Assembly (NCBI GenBank): GCA_049840835.1
Contig: JASGJG010000021.1
Location: 186,001-250,000, forward strand
Length of the DNA: 64,000 bases
DNA from: JANLTX01 sp049840835
GTDB taxonomy: Bacteria; Armatimonadota; Armatimonadia; Armatimonadales; Armatimonadaceae
Reading direction: 5' to 3'
Under the pieces are notes generated by a model, which was given only the letters and a program-made list of their open reading frames with translations, had not been told where the DNA came from and did no database searches. The translations under genes and the position numbers were made by a program. Positions 1 through 8,563 of this stretch are shown here, piece after piece (positions within the stretch are counted from its first letter, which is position 1; each line of letters opens with the position of its first letter).

Positions 1-877
1 CAAGAGCAATTGCGGCAGCAGGACAGAGGCGTAGCCATAGCTCTGGCTCTACCAATTCCAGCTCCATAAGCGCCAGGTTCCCTGCAGCATCCCGCACCAC
101 ATCTACTCGCGCGTAGAGTGGCATAGGGTTACAGGCGGCCACAGCTTTCTCGGCAAAGGCGATTTGCGCCGCGCTGGGAGTCAGGGGGTGCACGGTACCG
201 CCGTGGTCATCCTGCACTCGGAAATCGCCGGGCTTGGCTATCTTACGTACGGCATGGGTGTACTTTCCACCAATAACCATGAGCGAATCCTCACCGCCCG
301 CCATGATGTCCGTGATAAACGGCTGGAGCATCATGGCTTCGCTTTGCAGAAGCTCAGCGGTAATGGCATCGTAGTTCGCCGCTGTCACCTGGTTCAAACG
401 ATAGGTATGGCGGGCTCCTCCGGAAACGCAGGGCTTGAGCACGGCTTCGTCCCACCCGCTTTCTTCTAGAAGGGTTAGTAGTGGGGTATCGCTGCCTTTC
501 TCTAAAAACCGGGATGGGACGATAGGAACGCCGCGTGCTTCTAAATCCGCCAGGTAGTGCTTATCCACATTCCACCAGAGTAGCTCGGTAGGATTCAGCA
601 GGTGGGTTTGTTTTTCGGCCTGCGCCAGCCATGCGGAGAACTCCGGGAAGCGGTCAAAGTAGTCCCAGGTGGTTCGAAACAGGGCGGCATCGAAACTGCT
701 CCAATCCACGGTTGGTTCCGACCAATCCACCCGCACCGAATCTATGTCATGCATGGCGAGTGCGGCTTGAAGCAGCCCATCATCTGCCAGAATGTTCGCT
801 AAGTAGCTATCGCCTTCAGGGACAACGGAGCCCACATACCGACGCTCCGTAAGCAGAGCGAGCCGACGCATCTTCAT
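1..877 (-). CDS. ATP-grasp domain protein (3' end outside window)
   Basis: The minus strand reads open from an ATG at 877 (a second in-frame ATG at 871) to the left edge of the window, about 290 codons, so the C-terminus is missing. The translation starts MKMRRLALLTERRYVG. It contains an N-terminal Rossmann-like part, then segments typical of RimK/DcsG-like ATP-grasp ligases: WWNVDKHYL, a lysine-bearing strand AVLKPCVSGGA, LQPFITDIMAGGEDSLMVI and a late acidic metal-binding stretch near LMELELVEPELW. Such enzymes ligate a carboxylate to an amine or thiol using ATP; the substrate cannot be told from sequence. It is divergent from the TetR gene at 967, whose putative operator lies between them, so it may be that regulator's target. 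The family call is fairly sure, the function is not. Confidence 0.75.
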   Translation of the reverse strand, partial: MKMRRLALLTERRYVGSVVPEGDSYLANILADDGLLQAALAMHDIDSVRVDWSEPTVDWSSFDAALFRTTWDYFDRFPEFSAWLAQAEKQTHLLNPTELLWWNVDKHYLADLEARGVPIVPSRFLEKGSDTPLLTLLEESGWDEAVLKPCVSGGARHTYRLNQVTAANYDAITAELLQSEAMMLQPFITDIMAGGEDSLMVIGGKYTHAVRKIAKPGDFRVQDDHGGTVHPLTPSAAQIAFAEKAVAACNPMPLYARVDVVRDAAGNLALMELELVEPELWLRLCPAAAIAL

Positions 878-893
878 CGCCTTGAATGATACA
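862..893. repeat. 32-bp sequence duplicated at 2797-2828
   Basis: This stretch covers the first codons and upstream region of the ATP-grasp gene. It recurs at 2797-2828 in the same orientation with a single C/T difference. Confidence 0.85.
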
Positions 894-925
894 CGCTTGA
901 CAGGTATCTATCTTCAAGCTATATT

Positions 926-948
926 AGAATCAGATTCTGATTCTGATT
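926..948. promoter_or_regulatory. Putative TetR operator (overlapping palindromes)
   Basis: The core AATCAGATTCTGATT is a perfect 7-bp inverted repeat with a one-base centre. It overlaps a second palindrome, AGAATC-A-GATTCT, giving a phased TCTGAT repetition. The site sits between the divergent ATP-grasp gene and the TetR gene, just upstream of a TACTAT -10-like box at 951-956. The position fits autoregulation of the TetR gene and possible control of the divergent gene. The role is inferred from position and symmetry only. Confidence 0.55.
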
Positions 949-966
949 ATTACTATCGAGACAACT

Positions 967-1638
967 ATGGCAAAAATGACTTCTGATACATACGAACCCA
1001 CCGGCCTGCGACCAACCAAGCAAGTTCGGAGCAGCCAGACCCTGGATCGCATCCTGATAGCCACGCGAGATCTGCTTCAGGAAAAAGAGTTCGAAGAAAT
1101 TACGATTGCCGAGATTGTCCAGCGGGCGAAATCGTCTTGCGGAGCCTTTTACGCTCGATTCCCCTCCAAAGAGGCCCTACTTCCTGCCCTCTATGATGCT
1201 TACTCCCGTAATCTTCCCACGGAGGCAACGGTATGGGGGGATCCTTCCACCTGGGGGGAACGCTCTCTCACGGTTCGTGTGGCGAAATTTGTTCGGTTTG
1301 TCATACGTGACTATCGGGCCACTCGGCTTTATATGCGTCCTCTGGCGCTTTATGCACGGCAGCATCCCCAGAACATCTCGCTAGAGAATCGGCAGCTCAG
1401 TAGCGAAAAGCATCGTGCCTCCTGTGCGTTTCTACTGGAATGCCGCAATGAAATCACCCATCCTGATCCGGAGCGTGCTGTTGATCTGGTTGCTTATTTC
1501 ATACCCGCTATTGGGCGCGACAAGATTCTCTTTGGCGATGCGCCACATGCTAGCTCTGTTGCGATAGACGATATGGCGCTGGAAGAGGAGCTGGTCTGCA
1601 TGGCATTGAGCTATCTCGGCGGCACTCCCGCCTTGTGA
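967..1638 (+). CDS. TetR/AcrR family transcriptional regulator
   Basis: A 223-residue protein with an N-terminal TetR helix-turn-helix at about residues 24-80. The key run is LDRILIATRDLL, then ITIAEIVQRAKSS, ending in the family hallmark GAFYARFPSKEALL. The C-terminal all-helical ligand-binding half has no recognisable ligand signature. It is usually a dimeric repressor released by a small molecule. It is transcribed divergently from the ATP-grasp gene with overlapping palindromes between them. The S41 peptidase gene follows 24 bases downstream and may be co-transcribed. Confidence 0.9.
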   Translation: MAKMTSDTYEPTGLRPTKQVRSSQTLDRILIATRDLLQEKEFEEITIAEIVQRAKSSCGAFYARFPSKEALLPALYDAYSRNLPTEATVWGDPSTWGERSLTVRVAKFVRFVIRDYRATRLYMRPLALYARQHPQNISLENRQLSSEKHRASCAFLLECRNEITHPDPERAVDLVAYFIPAIGRDKILFGDAPHASSVAIDDMALEEELVCMALSYLGGTPAL

Positions 1639-1662
1639 CTTGTGAAGGGGAATGTTCCTACG

Positions 1663-2772
1663 ATGCAAAGAAAACAGACACTCTGCCAGTTGGCTATCGC
1701 AATGACGCTTTTGCTTGCCAGCAGTGCTATGGCACAGCAGCCTTCTGTAACCCCCGACCGCTCGCTGGATGCCGCGATGCGCAACAAAGCTATCGACGAG
1801 CTACTGAAGCAGCTCAACAGAGTTTACGTGTTTCCGGATGTGGCGAAGAAGATGGAACAGACGATTCGTGCACGGCAGGCGAGGAAGGAGTATGACTCCA
1901 TCACTAGCGGCTCGGAGTTCGCGAAGACTCTGACCAACCACCTTCGCCAGGTCCGCGACGATTCCCATCTATCTGTAGATTACTTCCCCAATGGCATTCC
2001 CTACGACTCCGAGAAGCCTCCGGTAGCCGCCGATGTCGAGAAGTTTCGAGAGCAGGGAAGGCTGAGCAACTACCAGTATCGGAAAGTCGAACGTCTGGAC
2101 GGCAGGGTCGGTCTGCTCCAGGTAGATGGCTTTTATCCGGAGGAGTGGGCGCAGGAGACAATAGTGGCCGCGATGTCCTTTCTGGCAAATAGCGAAGCGA
2201 TTATCTTAGACCTGCGACAGAATCACGGTGGAGCCGGGGCAACACTCTTGTGTAGCTACTTCTTTGAGGATGCGACTCACCTGAGTGATTTTTACAATCG
2301 GGCGGAGAATACTACCCGGCAATACTGGACCTATCCGATTGTGCCAGGTAAAAAACTGGCCGATAAAGACCTGTATATCCTGACAAGCCATGAGACGATT
2401 TCGGCGCCGGAGGCACTTGCCTCCGATATGCAGATTCTGAAACGAGCGACGATTGTAGGGGAGCCGACCCACGGAGGAGCGAACCCCACTACGATCTTTC
2501 GCATCACGGATCATTTCAGTGCAAGCATTCCCTTTGCTCGACTCATCCATCCAGGAGAGACTGCTCCCGCAGAGGCCTCCGGAGTGAAGCCGGATGTCTT
2601 GGTCCCGGCCAATCAAGCTCTGATAACAGCTCATCTGCTGGCACTGAAGAAAGCCTTAAAGAGACACAGCGCCGACCAGGAGTTCATCGCGAGCCTCAAG
2701 CGAACCATCTCAGAGAAGGAGAAAGAGCTAGAGACAATCAAGACGATGAAACCATCACTTCCCAAGCCATAG
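1663..2772 (+). CDS. Secreted S41 family peptidase (IRBP/tricorn-like type)
   Basis: The protein begins with a clear Sec signal (MQRKQTLCQLAIAMTLLL, then ASSAMAQ), so it should be exported. The ATG at 1663 is preferred to the upstream in-frame GTG at 1642 because the signal peptide begins there and AAGGGG lies upstream. After a helical N-terminal domain comes DDSHLSV, a likely catalytic His region, then AIILDLRQNHGG and the nucleophile-type motif HETISAPEA (Ser near residue 247). The lysine expected in CtpA-type S41 enzymes is replaced in THGGANP, so it resembles the Lys-less tricorn/IRBP-like branch. The substrate is unknown. The C-terminus is a charged helix. Confidence 0.85.
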   Translation: MQRKQTLCQLAIAMTLLLASSAMAQQPSVTPDRSLDAAMRNKAIDELLKQLNRVYVFPDVAKKMEQTIRARQARKEYDSITSGSEFAKTLTNHLRQVRDDSHLSVDYFPNGIPYDSEKPPVAADVEKFREQGRLSNYQYRKVERLDGRVGLLQVDGFYPEEWAQETIVAAMSFLANSEAIILDLRQNHGGAGATLLCSYFFEDATHLSDFYNRAENTTRQYWTYPIVPGKKLADKDLYILTSHETISAPEALASDMQILKRATIVGEPTHGGANPTTIFRITDHFSASIPFARLIHPGETAPAEASGVKPDVLVPANQALITAHLLALKKALKRHSADQEFIASLKRTISEKEKELETIKTMKPSLPKP

Positions 2773-2796
2773 AATTCCCATTTTTAAGGTGGGCAT

Positions 2797-2828
2797 GCCG
2801 ACGTATCTTCATCGCCTTGAATGATACA
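2797..2828. repeat. 32-bp duplicate of the 862-893 segment
   Basis: It matches 862-893 at 31 of 32 positions and lies just upstream of the DUF4058 gene. Read on the minus strand it reproduces the start-codon region of the ATP-grasp gene, but no ATP-grasp coding sequence follows. It looks like a duplicated fragment or a shared regulatory segment. Confidence 0.8.
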
Positions 2829-2846
2829 ACGCATTGGAGGTGCGTG

Positions 2847-3644
2847 ATGCCTGGCCCTTTTCCTGGAATGGACCCCTACCTGGAGCGCGTTGGCTACTGG
2901 CAAGAGTTCCATAACTCATTTATCTATCTGCTCAAGGTTGCTATAAATGGCAGCCTGCCAGAGCGCTTTATAGCACGTAGTGAGATGCGGGTCTATATCG
3001 ACAAAGAGCCTCCTCAGCGCCCTGTGCCAGATGTAACTGTATTTGCCGTAGCACGCAATCTTCCCCGGCAGGAAACATCTTCGGTTGCTACACTCGCCCG
3101 GTCTATTGTTGCACCGGAAGAAGTTCTTCTTGAGGAACGACGGGAAGCCTTCATAGAGATTCTGGACCGAGCCAACGGCAAGCAGGTTGTCATGGTAATT
3201 GAGCTTCTTAGTCCAGAAAACAAGCGTGGAGAAGGACGAGAGGAATATCGCCGGAAGCAACGCGCCGTTTTGCAGAGTAAAGCCCATTTACTGGAAATTG
3301 ATCTATTACGTGGTGGCCAGCACACTGTAAGCGTTCCTGAAGATATAGAGCGTTCTCGTGGAGACTATGCCTATCTTCTAAGTCTGGCAGATGCACAGCG
3401 CCCTCTTAGTGTCTTTGTCTGGCGTATAGGGCTGCGTGACTTCCTACCGACTTTGTGCCTGCCACTTACCGAAGATGTAGAACCATTTGTTCTTGACATG
3501 CAGGCGGTCTTTGACCGCTGCTATGAGGAAGGTCTATATGCTGCTCTATTGGAAGAGGCGTATGCAGGCGACCCAGAACCTCCTTTATCCCCTGATGACG
3601 TCGCATGGGTGCAAGAGTGCTTGACCTCGGCAAATCTCCGATAA
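2847..3644 (+). CDS. DUF4058 family protein
   Basis: A 265-residue protein starting MPGPFPGMDPYLE, the recognisable N-terminal signature of the DUF4058 family, followed by a WQEFHNSFI segment. The start at 2847 is supported by a GGAGG Shine-Dalgarno seven bases upstream and by the motif position; a TTG further upstream would add ten unconserved residues. The middle contains IEILDRANGKQVVMVIELLSPENK, a strand-rich core, then KRGEGREEYRRKQR. The family is common in cyanobacteria, Armatimonadota and Planctomycetes and has no assigned function. No signal peptide or membrane segment is visible. It converges on the next gene with a gap of nine bases. Confidence 0.85.
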   Translation: MPGPFPGMDPYLERVGYWQEFHNSFIYLLKVAINGSLPERFIARSEMRVYIDKEPPQRPVPDVTVFAVARNLPRQETSSVATLARSIVAPEEVLLEERREAFIEILDRANGKQVVMVIELLSPENKRGEGREEYRRKQRAVLQSKAHLLEIDLLRGGQHTVSVPEDIERSRGDYAYLLSLADAQRPLSVFVWRIGLRDFLPTLCLPLTEDVEPFVLDMQAVFDRCYEEGLYAALLEEAYAGDPEPPLSPDDVAWVQECLTSANLR

Positions 3645-3653
3645 ATAGGAGGG

Positions 3654-4253
3654 TTATCCGTTGATACGCTGGAACGAGCCGTCTAGCTGGATGGAGTAGC
3701 GAACACCAGGCGGAGTATTACGTACGGTTTCTTCGTCGCTCAGGAGGAAGATCTCCGTCTGAAGAAGAGTGTAGGTGGAGCCGTCTGAGAGTCGAGCTTT
3801 CTGGCTCATATCCTCATAAAGTACATCGATGGCTCGGCGCAGCAGATACTCCGCTCCAGAGTAGGTTGCAGGTGCGTATACCCAGAACTCCCACTGTGAA
3901 GGCGGAGAGGAGAACCCGCTGGATGTATTGATACGATCTGTACAGACGACATCGTAAACCAGTGGGCGCGATGAATCGTTGGTATGGGCTAGAGTGCGCA
4001 GGCGCACGAAGTCTAGGGCAGAGAAGCGATTGGCGGCTTCATCGGGTACCAGGAAGACATCCTCGCCGAAGTGAGTCCACTGGTCCATGAGATCGCGAGC
4101 GCTCTGACCGGGGCTGAGCAGCTCTACAAGCCCGGCATCTACACGCCGTGCCGCGAAGGTCAACGCCTCATTGTAGCTATCGAACTCGCCGACTTTATAA
4201 CGACCGGATTCCCTATCCGACATGTCCTCGGCGAAAACGGTGATTGTAGCCAT
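3654..4253 (-). CDS. Hypothetical protein, 199 residues
   Basis: I do not recognise the family. The protein begins MATITVFAEDMSDRESGRYKVG and has a short N-terminal alpha/beta-looking region (SYNEALTFAARRVDAGLVELL) followed by a strand-rich second half ending YSIQLDGSFQRING. No signal peptide, membrane helix or cysteine pair is visible. A TAAAAT box at 4260-4265 lies exactly six bases before the ATG, so the gene may be transcribed as a leaderless mRNA. It is divergent from the GspE-like gene. Confidence 0.7.
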   Translation of the reverse strand: MATITVFAEDMSDRESGRYKVGEFDSYNEALTFAARRVDAGLVELLSPGQSARDLMDQWTHFGEDVFLVPDEAANRFSALDFVRLRTLAHTNDSSRPLVYDVVCTDRINTSSGFSSPPSQWEFWVYAPATYSGAEYLLRRAIDVLYEDMSQKARLSDGSTYTLLQTEIFLLSDEETVRNTPPGVRYSIQLDGSFQRING

Positions 4254-4307
4254 GGTGGCATTTTACGCTAACCTTGCCCGGCAGGATTTTCCCCTCTAGG
4301 CGGCGTA

Positions 4308-5624
4308 GTGAGCGGTATGTCTTACGGGAACAATCCAATGTCACCGGGTCCAAACCCGGCAGCCACTCAAGGTCCGGCAGTACGCTTTGTGAACGAGATG
4401 ACCGAAGAGGCCATCCGACTCAATGCCAGTGATATCCATATCGAACCAAGAAGTAACTGCCTGGAAGTCCGCCTGCGTGTAGACGGTGTACTTCAGGTCT
4501 GGAAAGAGCTTCCCAAAGACATTCAAGACAATATCGCCGCCCGTATCAAGGTGCTGGCCGATATGGACATCAACGAAAAGCGCTTGCCACAGGATGGCCG
4601 TATCGCCATTAATGCCGGGCCGAAGAAGTTCGACCTCCGCGTTAGCTCGCTACCCATGCTCTACGGCGAGAAAATCGTGCTCCGCCTTCTGGACCGCTCC
4701 ATGTCGGTGCGCCCCCTGGAGGTCCTGGACTTCTCACCGCCGAACCGCCAGATGTTCGAGGACCTGATTACCCAGCCGATCGGGCTAGTGCTGGTAACTG
4801 GCCCTACCGGTTCCGGAAAAACGACTACCCTTTACTCCGCGCTGAACACTCTGAAGAACAAGACCACCAACATCACAACCTGTGAGGACCCGGTCGAAGT
4901 CAACATGGAAGGCATCAACCAGAGCGCGGTAAACGAGCGCGTGGGCCTGACCTTCGCCCGCCAGCTTCGTGCCATTCTCCGCCAAGACCCGGACATTATC
5001 CTGGTGGGGGAGATGCGAGACACCGAGACCGCCGAAATCGCCTTCCGCGCCGCCATGACCGGGCACTTAGTGCTCTCCACACTGCACTCTAACGATGCTC
5101 CTACATCCGTGACCCGACTTATCGACATGGGGGTGCCACCGTTCCTGGTATCGTCTGGCCTGATTGGTATGGTCGCTCAGCGCCTGGTACGTCGCCTGTG
5201 TGAGAACTGCCGCCGCCAGGGACCACCCACCCAGCGACAGGCCACTATGCTGCAGATCTCACCATCGGAGAAAATCTGGCACCCGGTCGGCTGTCCCCGT
5301 TGTGAGGGCACGGGCTACCGAGGCCGCGTAGGTGTGCACGAGGTTGTTTCTGTGGATGAGCATTTCTCGCGCCTGATTATGGAACGTGCTGGTGGTTCCG
5401 ACCTGCGAAAAGCCGCACAACAGGCAGGCATGATTCCGATTCGTGAGGATGCGCTCTATAAAATCCGCAACGGTATCACCAGCGCCGACGACGTCATGCG
5501 TCAGGTCTTCCTGCGCACGGACGACTACGATACCAACGATACCTCGGCAGCAGCTCTGCCCCCAGGCATGGTCAAAGAAGCAGAAGGTGGTCCGAGCATG
5601 CCCCAGCTACCGCCGGGGATGTAG
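4308..5624 (+). CDS. GspE/PilB-type secretion/pilus assembly ATPase
   Basis: A 438-residue hexameric-type ATPase that would power type II secretion or type IV pilus assembly at the cytoplasmic face. N-terminal SDIHIEPR and RLRVDGVL, Walker A GPTGSGKT at about residues 165-172, Asp-box/Walker B IILVGEMRDTETAEIA, the His box HLVLSTLHSNDAPT, and a zinc-binding CxxC pair (CENCR and CPRCEGTGYRG) are all present. It is shorter than canonical GspE/PilB because the MshEN-type N-terminal domain is absent, leaving only a Pro/Gly-rich start. The C-terminal tail is Pro/Met-rich (LPPGM twice). No other pilus genes are nearby. The start may be the GTG at 4308 or the ATG at 4317. Confidence 0.88.
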   Translation: MSGMSYGNNPMSPGPNPAATQGPAVRFVNEMTEEAIRLNASDIHIEPRSNCLEVRLRVDGVLQVWKELPKDIQDNIAARIKVLADMDINEKRLPQDGRIAINAGPKKFDLRVSSLPMLYGEKIVLRLLDRSMSVRPLEVLDFSPPNRQMFEDLITQPIGLVLVTGPTGSGKTTTLYSALNTLKNKTTNITTCEDPVEVNMEGINQSAVNERVGLTFARQLRAILRQDPDIILVGEMRDTETAEIAFRAAMTGHLVLSTLHSNDAPTSVTRLIDMGVPPFLVSSGLIGMVAQRLVRRLCENCRRQGPPTQRQATMLQISPSEKIWHPVGCPRCEGTGYRGRVGVHEVVSVDEHFSRLIMERAGGSDLRKAAQQAGMIPIREDALYKIRNGITSADDVMRQVFLRTDDYDTNDTSAAALPPGMVKEAEGGPSMPQLPPGM

Positions 5625-5630
5625 ACACAA

Positions 5631-5656
5631 AAAGCCCGCCACTGAGTGGCGGGTTT
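5631..5656 (+). terminator. Rho-independent terminator after gspE-like gene
   Basis: An 8-bp perfect stem CCCGCCAC / GTGGCGGG with a TGA loop, preceded by AAAA and followed by TTT, lies ten bases after the stop codon. Confidence 0.8.
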
Positions 5657-5827
5657 GCCCCCCTGCCCCCCAGTAATAGGGGGTTCCCAATCTGTATCCT
5701 TCTTTGAGCCGCTACGCGGCGATGCTGCCTCTTTCGGTAGGCTTTTCGGTATTCGCACCGATGCTGCGGTAGCAGCTAAAAGTAACAAACCCCACAGGAA
5801 CCCCCCATTACTGGGGGGCAGGGGGGC
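5657..5827. repeat. Inverted pair of dispersed C/G-run repeats
   Basis: Arms at 5657-5687 and 5797-5827 are inverted copies of one 31-base sequence with a single mismatch. The recognisable core is CCATTACTGGGGGGCAGG. They enclose about 110 bases with no supported gene. The same core recurs at 31388-31417 (inside the helicase gene) and at 34824-34852 (before cimA). Confidence 0.8.
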
Positions 5828-5877
5828 AAAAACGTTGGGTACAGAAGGGTGTGCCCTAATGGACACTCGGGGGCAGT

Positions 5878-6708
5878 TTAGTGCGGACCCTTAACCGTCA
5901 TCCACTCGCCGCCACCGCAGGGACCACCGCCTGTGGCGTCGGGAATCGCAATGGGGTTGCCATCGAAGTCCATACACTGGTAGTAGCGGCTCAACTCATC
6001 GCTACCCGCTGGAATATAGTGGCAGATAAACGCGCGGCGGAAACGGTCCTTGCTACTGTTCGGGTAGGAGCCGTGAATCACGCTGCCGTTGAAAAACAGC
6101 ACATCGCCCGCCTTCATGTCTGCCGGTACCGCTTCCATGCCTTCGGGCACATCTAAGTGGTGATCCGTGAAGAACAGAGTCTTGTCTGCAGGAGTAGGAC
6201 AGAGAACCGGAAGCCTATGGCTGCCCGGTACCAGAACCATGCCACCATTCTCCTGGTCCACATCGTCCACCGCGACCCAGGCAGCGCAGCAAGTCTTGGG
6301 GGCGACTCTCAGGTAGTAGTTATCCTGATGCAGGTCCTGGCCTCGCGCACCTGGTGGCTTGAAGTAGAACATGCTCTGACCTGCCAGCGGCTCCTCGGCT
6401 AAAAGCACCGTGAGTAAATCTTTTACGCGGGAGTCCAGCATGTAGCGCATGGAGATAGGGCCGACCAGCTTATCCGAGTGCTTATGCGGATGCATCATAC
6501 GGGGGTAGAACGAGAGCGGGTCATCCGGAGTATAGTCATCCGCGCTGCCATTGCGCTTTATCTCTGAGAGACCCGGCACCGGCCCGTCTGCGTTCTGCGC
6601 CATAAACGTGTCGCGAATCTCCGCGACCTCTTCCGGGGAGAACAGCCCACGAGCAACCACATAGCCATCACGCTCAAACGCCTCGGCGAGTTTCTGAGCA
6701 TCTTCCAT
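5878..6708 (-). CDS. Phytanoyl-CoA dioxygenase (PhyH) family protein
   Basis: A 276-residue Fe(II)/2-oxoglutarate-dependent oxygenase of the PhyH family. The facial triad is visible: H127 and D129 in DLHQDNYYL, and a distal His at about 212 in VIHGSYPN, followed by the 2OG-binding arginine region DRFRRAF. PGSHRLPVL between them is the usual PhyH landmark. It likely hydroxylates a small-molecule substrate in the cytoplasm. It is divergent from an AraC regulator across a 40-base gap, an arrangement that suggests inducible control. Start chosen at the ATG preceding the family motif FERDGYVV. Confidence 0.88.
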   Translation of the reverse strand: MEDAQKLAEAFERDGYVVARGLFSPEEVAEIRDTFMAQNADGPVPGLSEIKRNGSADDYTPDDPLSFYPRMMHPHKHSDKLVGPISMRYMLDSRVKDLLTVLLAEEPLAGQSMFYFKPPGARGQDLHQDNYYLRVAPKTCCAAWVAVDDVDQENGGMVLVPGSHRLPVLCPTPADKTLFFTDHHLDVPEGMEAVPADMKAGDVLFFNGSVIHGSYPNSSKDRFRRAFICHYIPAGSDELSRYYQCMDFDGNPIAIPDATGGGPCGGGEWMTVKGPH

Positions 6709-6748
6709 GATATATATTTTGCGTGTTTTCTAGGGGATAACAAGAGGG

Positions 6749-7588
6749 ATGCCTGCTGAAAACTTAATCGATTTTACGGACACAGTCACCCGAGACGACA
6801 CCCAGTGGGAGGCCGCCCCGATTGCTACCGGGCATCTGATCGGCACTCGGCGCTATGGGGTCTGGCGCACAAAAGGGCGGGGAGACTGGCTCTTAATGCT
6901 TACTCTGAGTGGGCGTGGGCATGCCGGTCAGCTCCTGCTGAACCCCGGCGATATCGTGATGCTCAAGCCCGGCTTTCGGCAGGACTATGGCACGGCGCGT
7001 GGAGCGAATCGCTGGGAGATTCTCTGGGTGCATTTTCAGCCGCGCCCCCACTGGCGCGAATGGCTACTCTGGCCCGAGGCCGAGCCAGGTGTGCTGACCC
7101 TGACCCTCAATAGTGAACAACAGGAGCAGGTCGCAGCGGCGCTCTGGGAGATGCGCCGCCACGCCACCGGACCCCAAGCCCGCCGCGATGACTTCGCCAT
7201 GAACGCCTTAGAGCAAGCCTTGCTCTGGTGTGAAACGGCTAGCCCAGCAGCCCGGCGATTAGATCCCCGCATTGAGGTAGCAATGCGCTTTCTCTTAGAG
7301 AATCTGGCCCGCCCCATAACTCTGCCTGAAGTCGCCGAAGCCGCCAATCTCTCTATTTCCTGGCTGGCGCATCGGTTCAAAGAGGAAGTGGGGCAAACCC
7401 CTATGCAGTTCTTAGAAGCCGAGCGAATGATGCGGGCACGCCAACTTCTGCAGTTCACCACCCGCCCAGTAAGCGCCATTGCCATCGAGGTCGGGTTTGA
7501 AAACGCGATTCACTTCTCGTTACGCTTTCGCAAACTCTGTGGCGTAAGTCCGCGCGCGTTTCGGCAACAAGCTGGAATTACTACGTAG
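6749..7588 (+). CDS. AraC family transcriptional regulator
   Basis: A 279-residue regulator. The N-terminal half is a cupin-like ligand pocket (GRGHAGQLLLNPGDIVMLKPGF). The C-terminal ~100 residues hold the two AraC helix-turn-helices: LPEVAEAANLSISWLAHRFK and AIAIEVGFENAIHFSLRFRK, ending in the family signature GVSPRAFRQ. An AAGAGGG ribosome-binding site precedes the ATG. It is divergent from the PhyH gene and is its likely activator. A MITE-like element follows the stop codon. Confidence 0.9.
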   Translation: MPAENLIDFTDTVTRDDTQWEAAPIATGHLIGTRRYGVWRTKGRGDWLLMLTLSGRGHAGQLLLNPGDIVMLKPGFRQDYGTARGANRWEILWVHFQPRPHWREWLLWPEAEPGVLTLTLNSEQQEQVAAALWEMRRHATGPQARRDDFAMNALEQALLWCETASPAARRLDPRIEVAMRFLLENLARPITLPEVAEAANLSISWLAHRFKEEVGQTPMQFLEAERMMRARQLLQFTTRPVSAIAIEVGFENAIHFSLRFRKLCGVSPRAFRQQAGITT

Positions 7589-7603
7589 TAATACCGGAGA
7601 GAA

Positions 7604-7816
7604 CCATCTCCCCCTGCGCCTCGTGCCTCGGCTTAGCCCCCTCTTCCCCATCTCGCTTCGCTGGAAGAGGGGTAGCAGCGCCTATCGACCTTCTAATGAG
7701 CTTTGCAGCTGCAACGCGCTCTTTAAGAGGCTGTAGAGTTCCTACCCCTCTTCCCCCCGAAGGGGTCTTTTAGGAAGAGGGGCGTAAGGCGACGAAGGAG
7801 CCGCACGGGGAGATGG
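7604..7816. repeat. MITE-like palindromic element, copy A (213 bp)
   Basis: The element begins CCATCTCCCC and ends GGGGAGATGG, a perfect 10-bp terminal inverted repeat. Inside are nested inverted blocks (CCCTCTTCCC and GGAAGAGGGG, each twice) around a unique core containing AGCAGCGCCTATCGACC. A homologous copy with its core in the opposite orientation is at 42541-42758. A further CCATCTCCCC lies at 7828. No ORF inside is supported. Confidence 0.8.
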
Positions 7817-7848
7817 CCTCTGAAGTGCCATCTCCCCTGGATATGGGC

Positions 7849-8523
7849 TTAAATCGCGTCTTCGGCGTGGGCGGCCCAGAGCAGGCCGCGAGTCATCAGG
7901 GTGAGAACTTCGGGCTGGGCTACTATGTCCGCGTGGTGTCCGAGGGCGTTGTAGAACACGCGCCCTTCGCCCCAGTACTTGGTCCAGACGGTAGGCATAT
8001 CTACCACACCGTTCTTCACATGGGGGCCATCGGCCACGGGGAAGCGGCAGGTGGCCAGCACGCGTACCGCGGGGTCCACGTGGAGGTAGTACTGCTCGGA
8101 TTTAATGGGGAAGACAGGCGGGCAGCCCTGCGTAATGAAGTGGTCTGGGTCACGGACTTCCACGGTGTATTCCGTGCCATCGTTGCCGGGGTGCGCTACC
8201 CACTGACCGCCCGTCATCCACTGGTACTCGGTATTGTTGCGGAAGCTATCGCACATGCCGCCGTGGCATCCGCCGATACCCACGCCACCCTTGACGGCGT
8301 TGATCAGAGCTTTCTCCTGCTCACCGCTAATCTGGCCCATGGTCCAGACCGGCACAATCAGGTCCAGCGTCGTCAGGTCGTTCTGAAGATAAGCATCCAG
8401 AGTGTCGGAAACAATCGTCTCGAATCCGTGCTTCTGAAGCTGTGTGTCGAAAATCTCAGCCACTTCCTTGGGCTGGTGGCCATCCCAGCCGCCCCAGACA
8501 ATCAGGGCTTTTCGTGTAGACAT
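7849..8523 (-). CDS. ThuA-like domain protein
   Basis: About 224 residues, starting MSTRKALIVWGGWDGHQP, the class-I-glutamine-amidotransferase-like opening of the ThuA family. Other landmarks are IVPVWTMGQIS, GGVGIGGCHGGMCDSFR (the family's GxHGG-like turn) and a C-terminal WGEGRVFYNALGHHADI. ThuA-fold proteins occur in trehalose/disaccharide catabolic loci and in Planctomycete/Armatimonadota glycan genes, but their reaction is not settled. The conserved opening argues for the ATG at 8523 over in-frame ATGs at 8529 and 8553. It is divergent from the lipoprotein gene. Confidence 0.85.
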   Translation of the reverse strand: MSTRKALIVWGGWDGHQPKEVAEIFDTQLQKHGFETIVSDTLDAYLQNDLTTLDLIVPVWTMGQISGEQEKALINAVKGGVGIGGCHGGMCDSFRNNTEYQWMTGGQWVAHPGNDGTEYTVEVRDPDHFITQGCPPVFPIKSEQYYLHVDPAVRVLATCRFPVADGPHVKNGVVDMPTVWTKYWGEGRVFYNALGHHADIVAQPEVLTLMTRGLLWAAHAEDAI

Positions 8524-8563
8524 TGCCATGAAGGATACCACGGTATAAGCCATCTATATCGTC

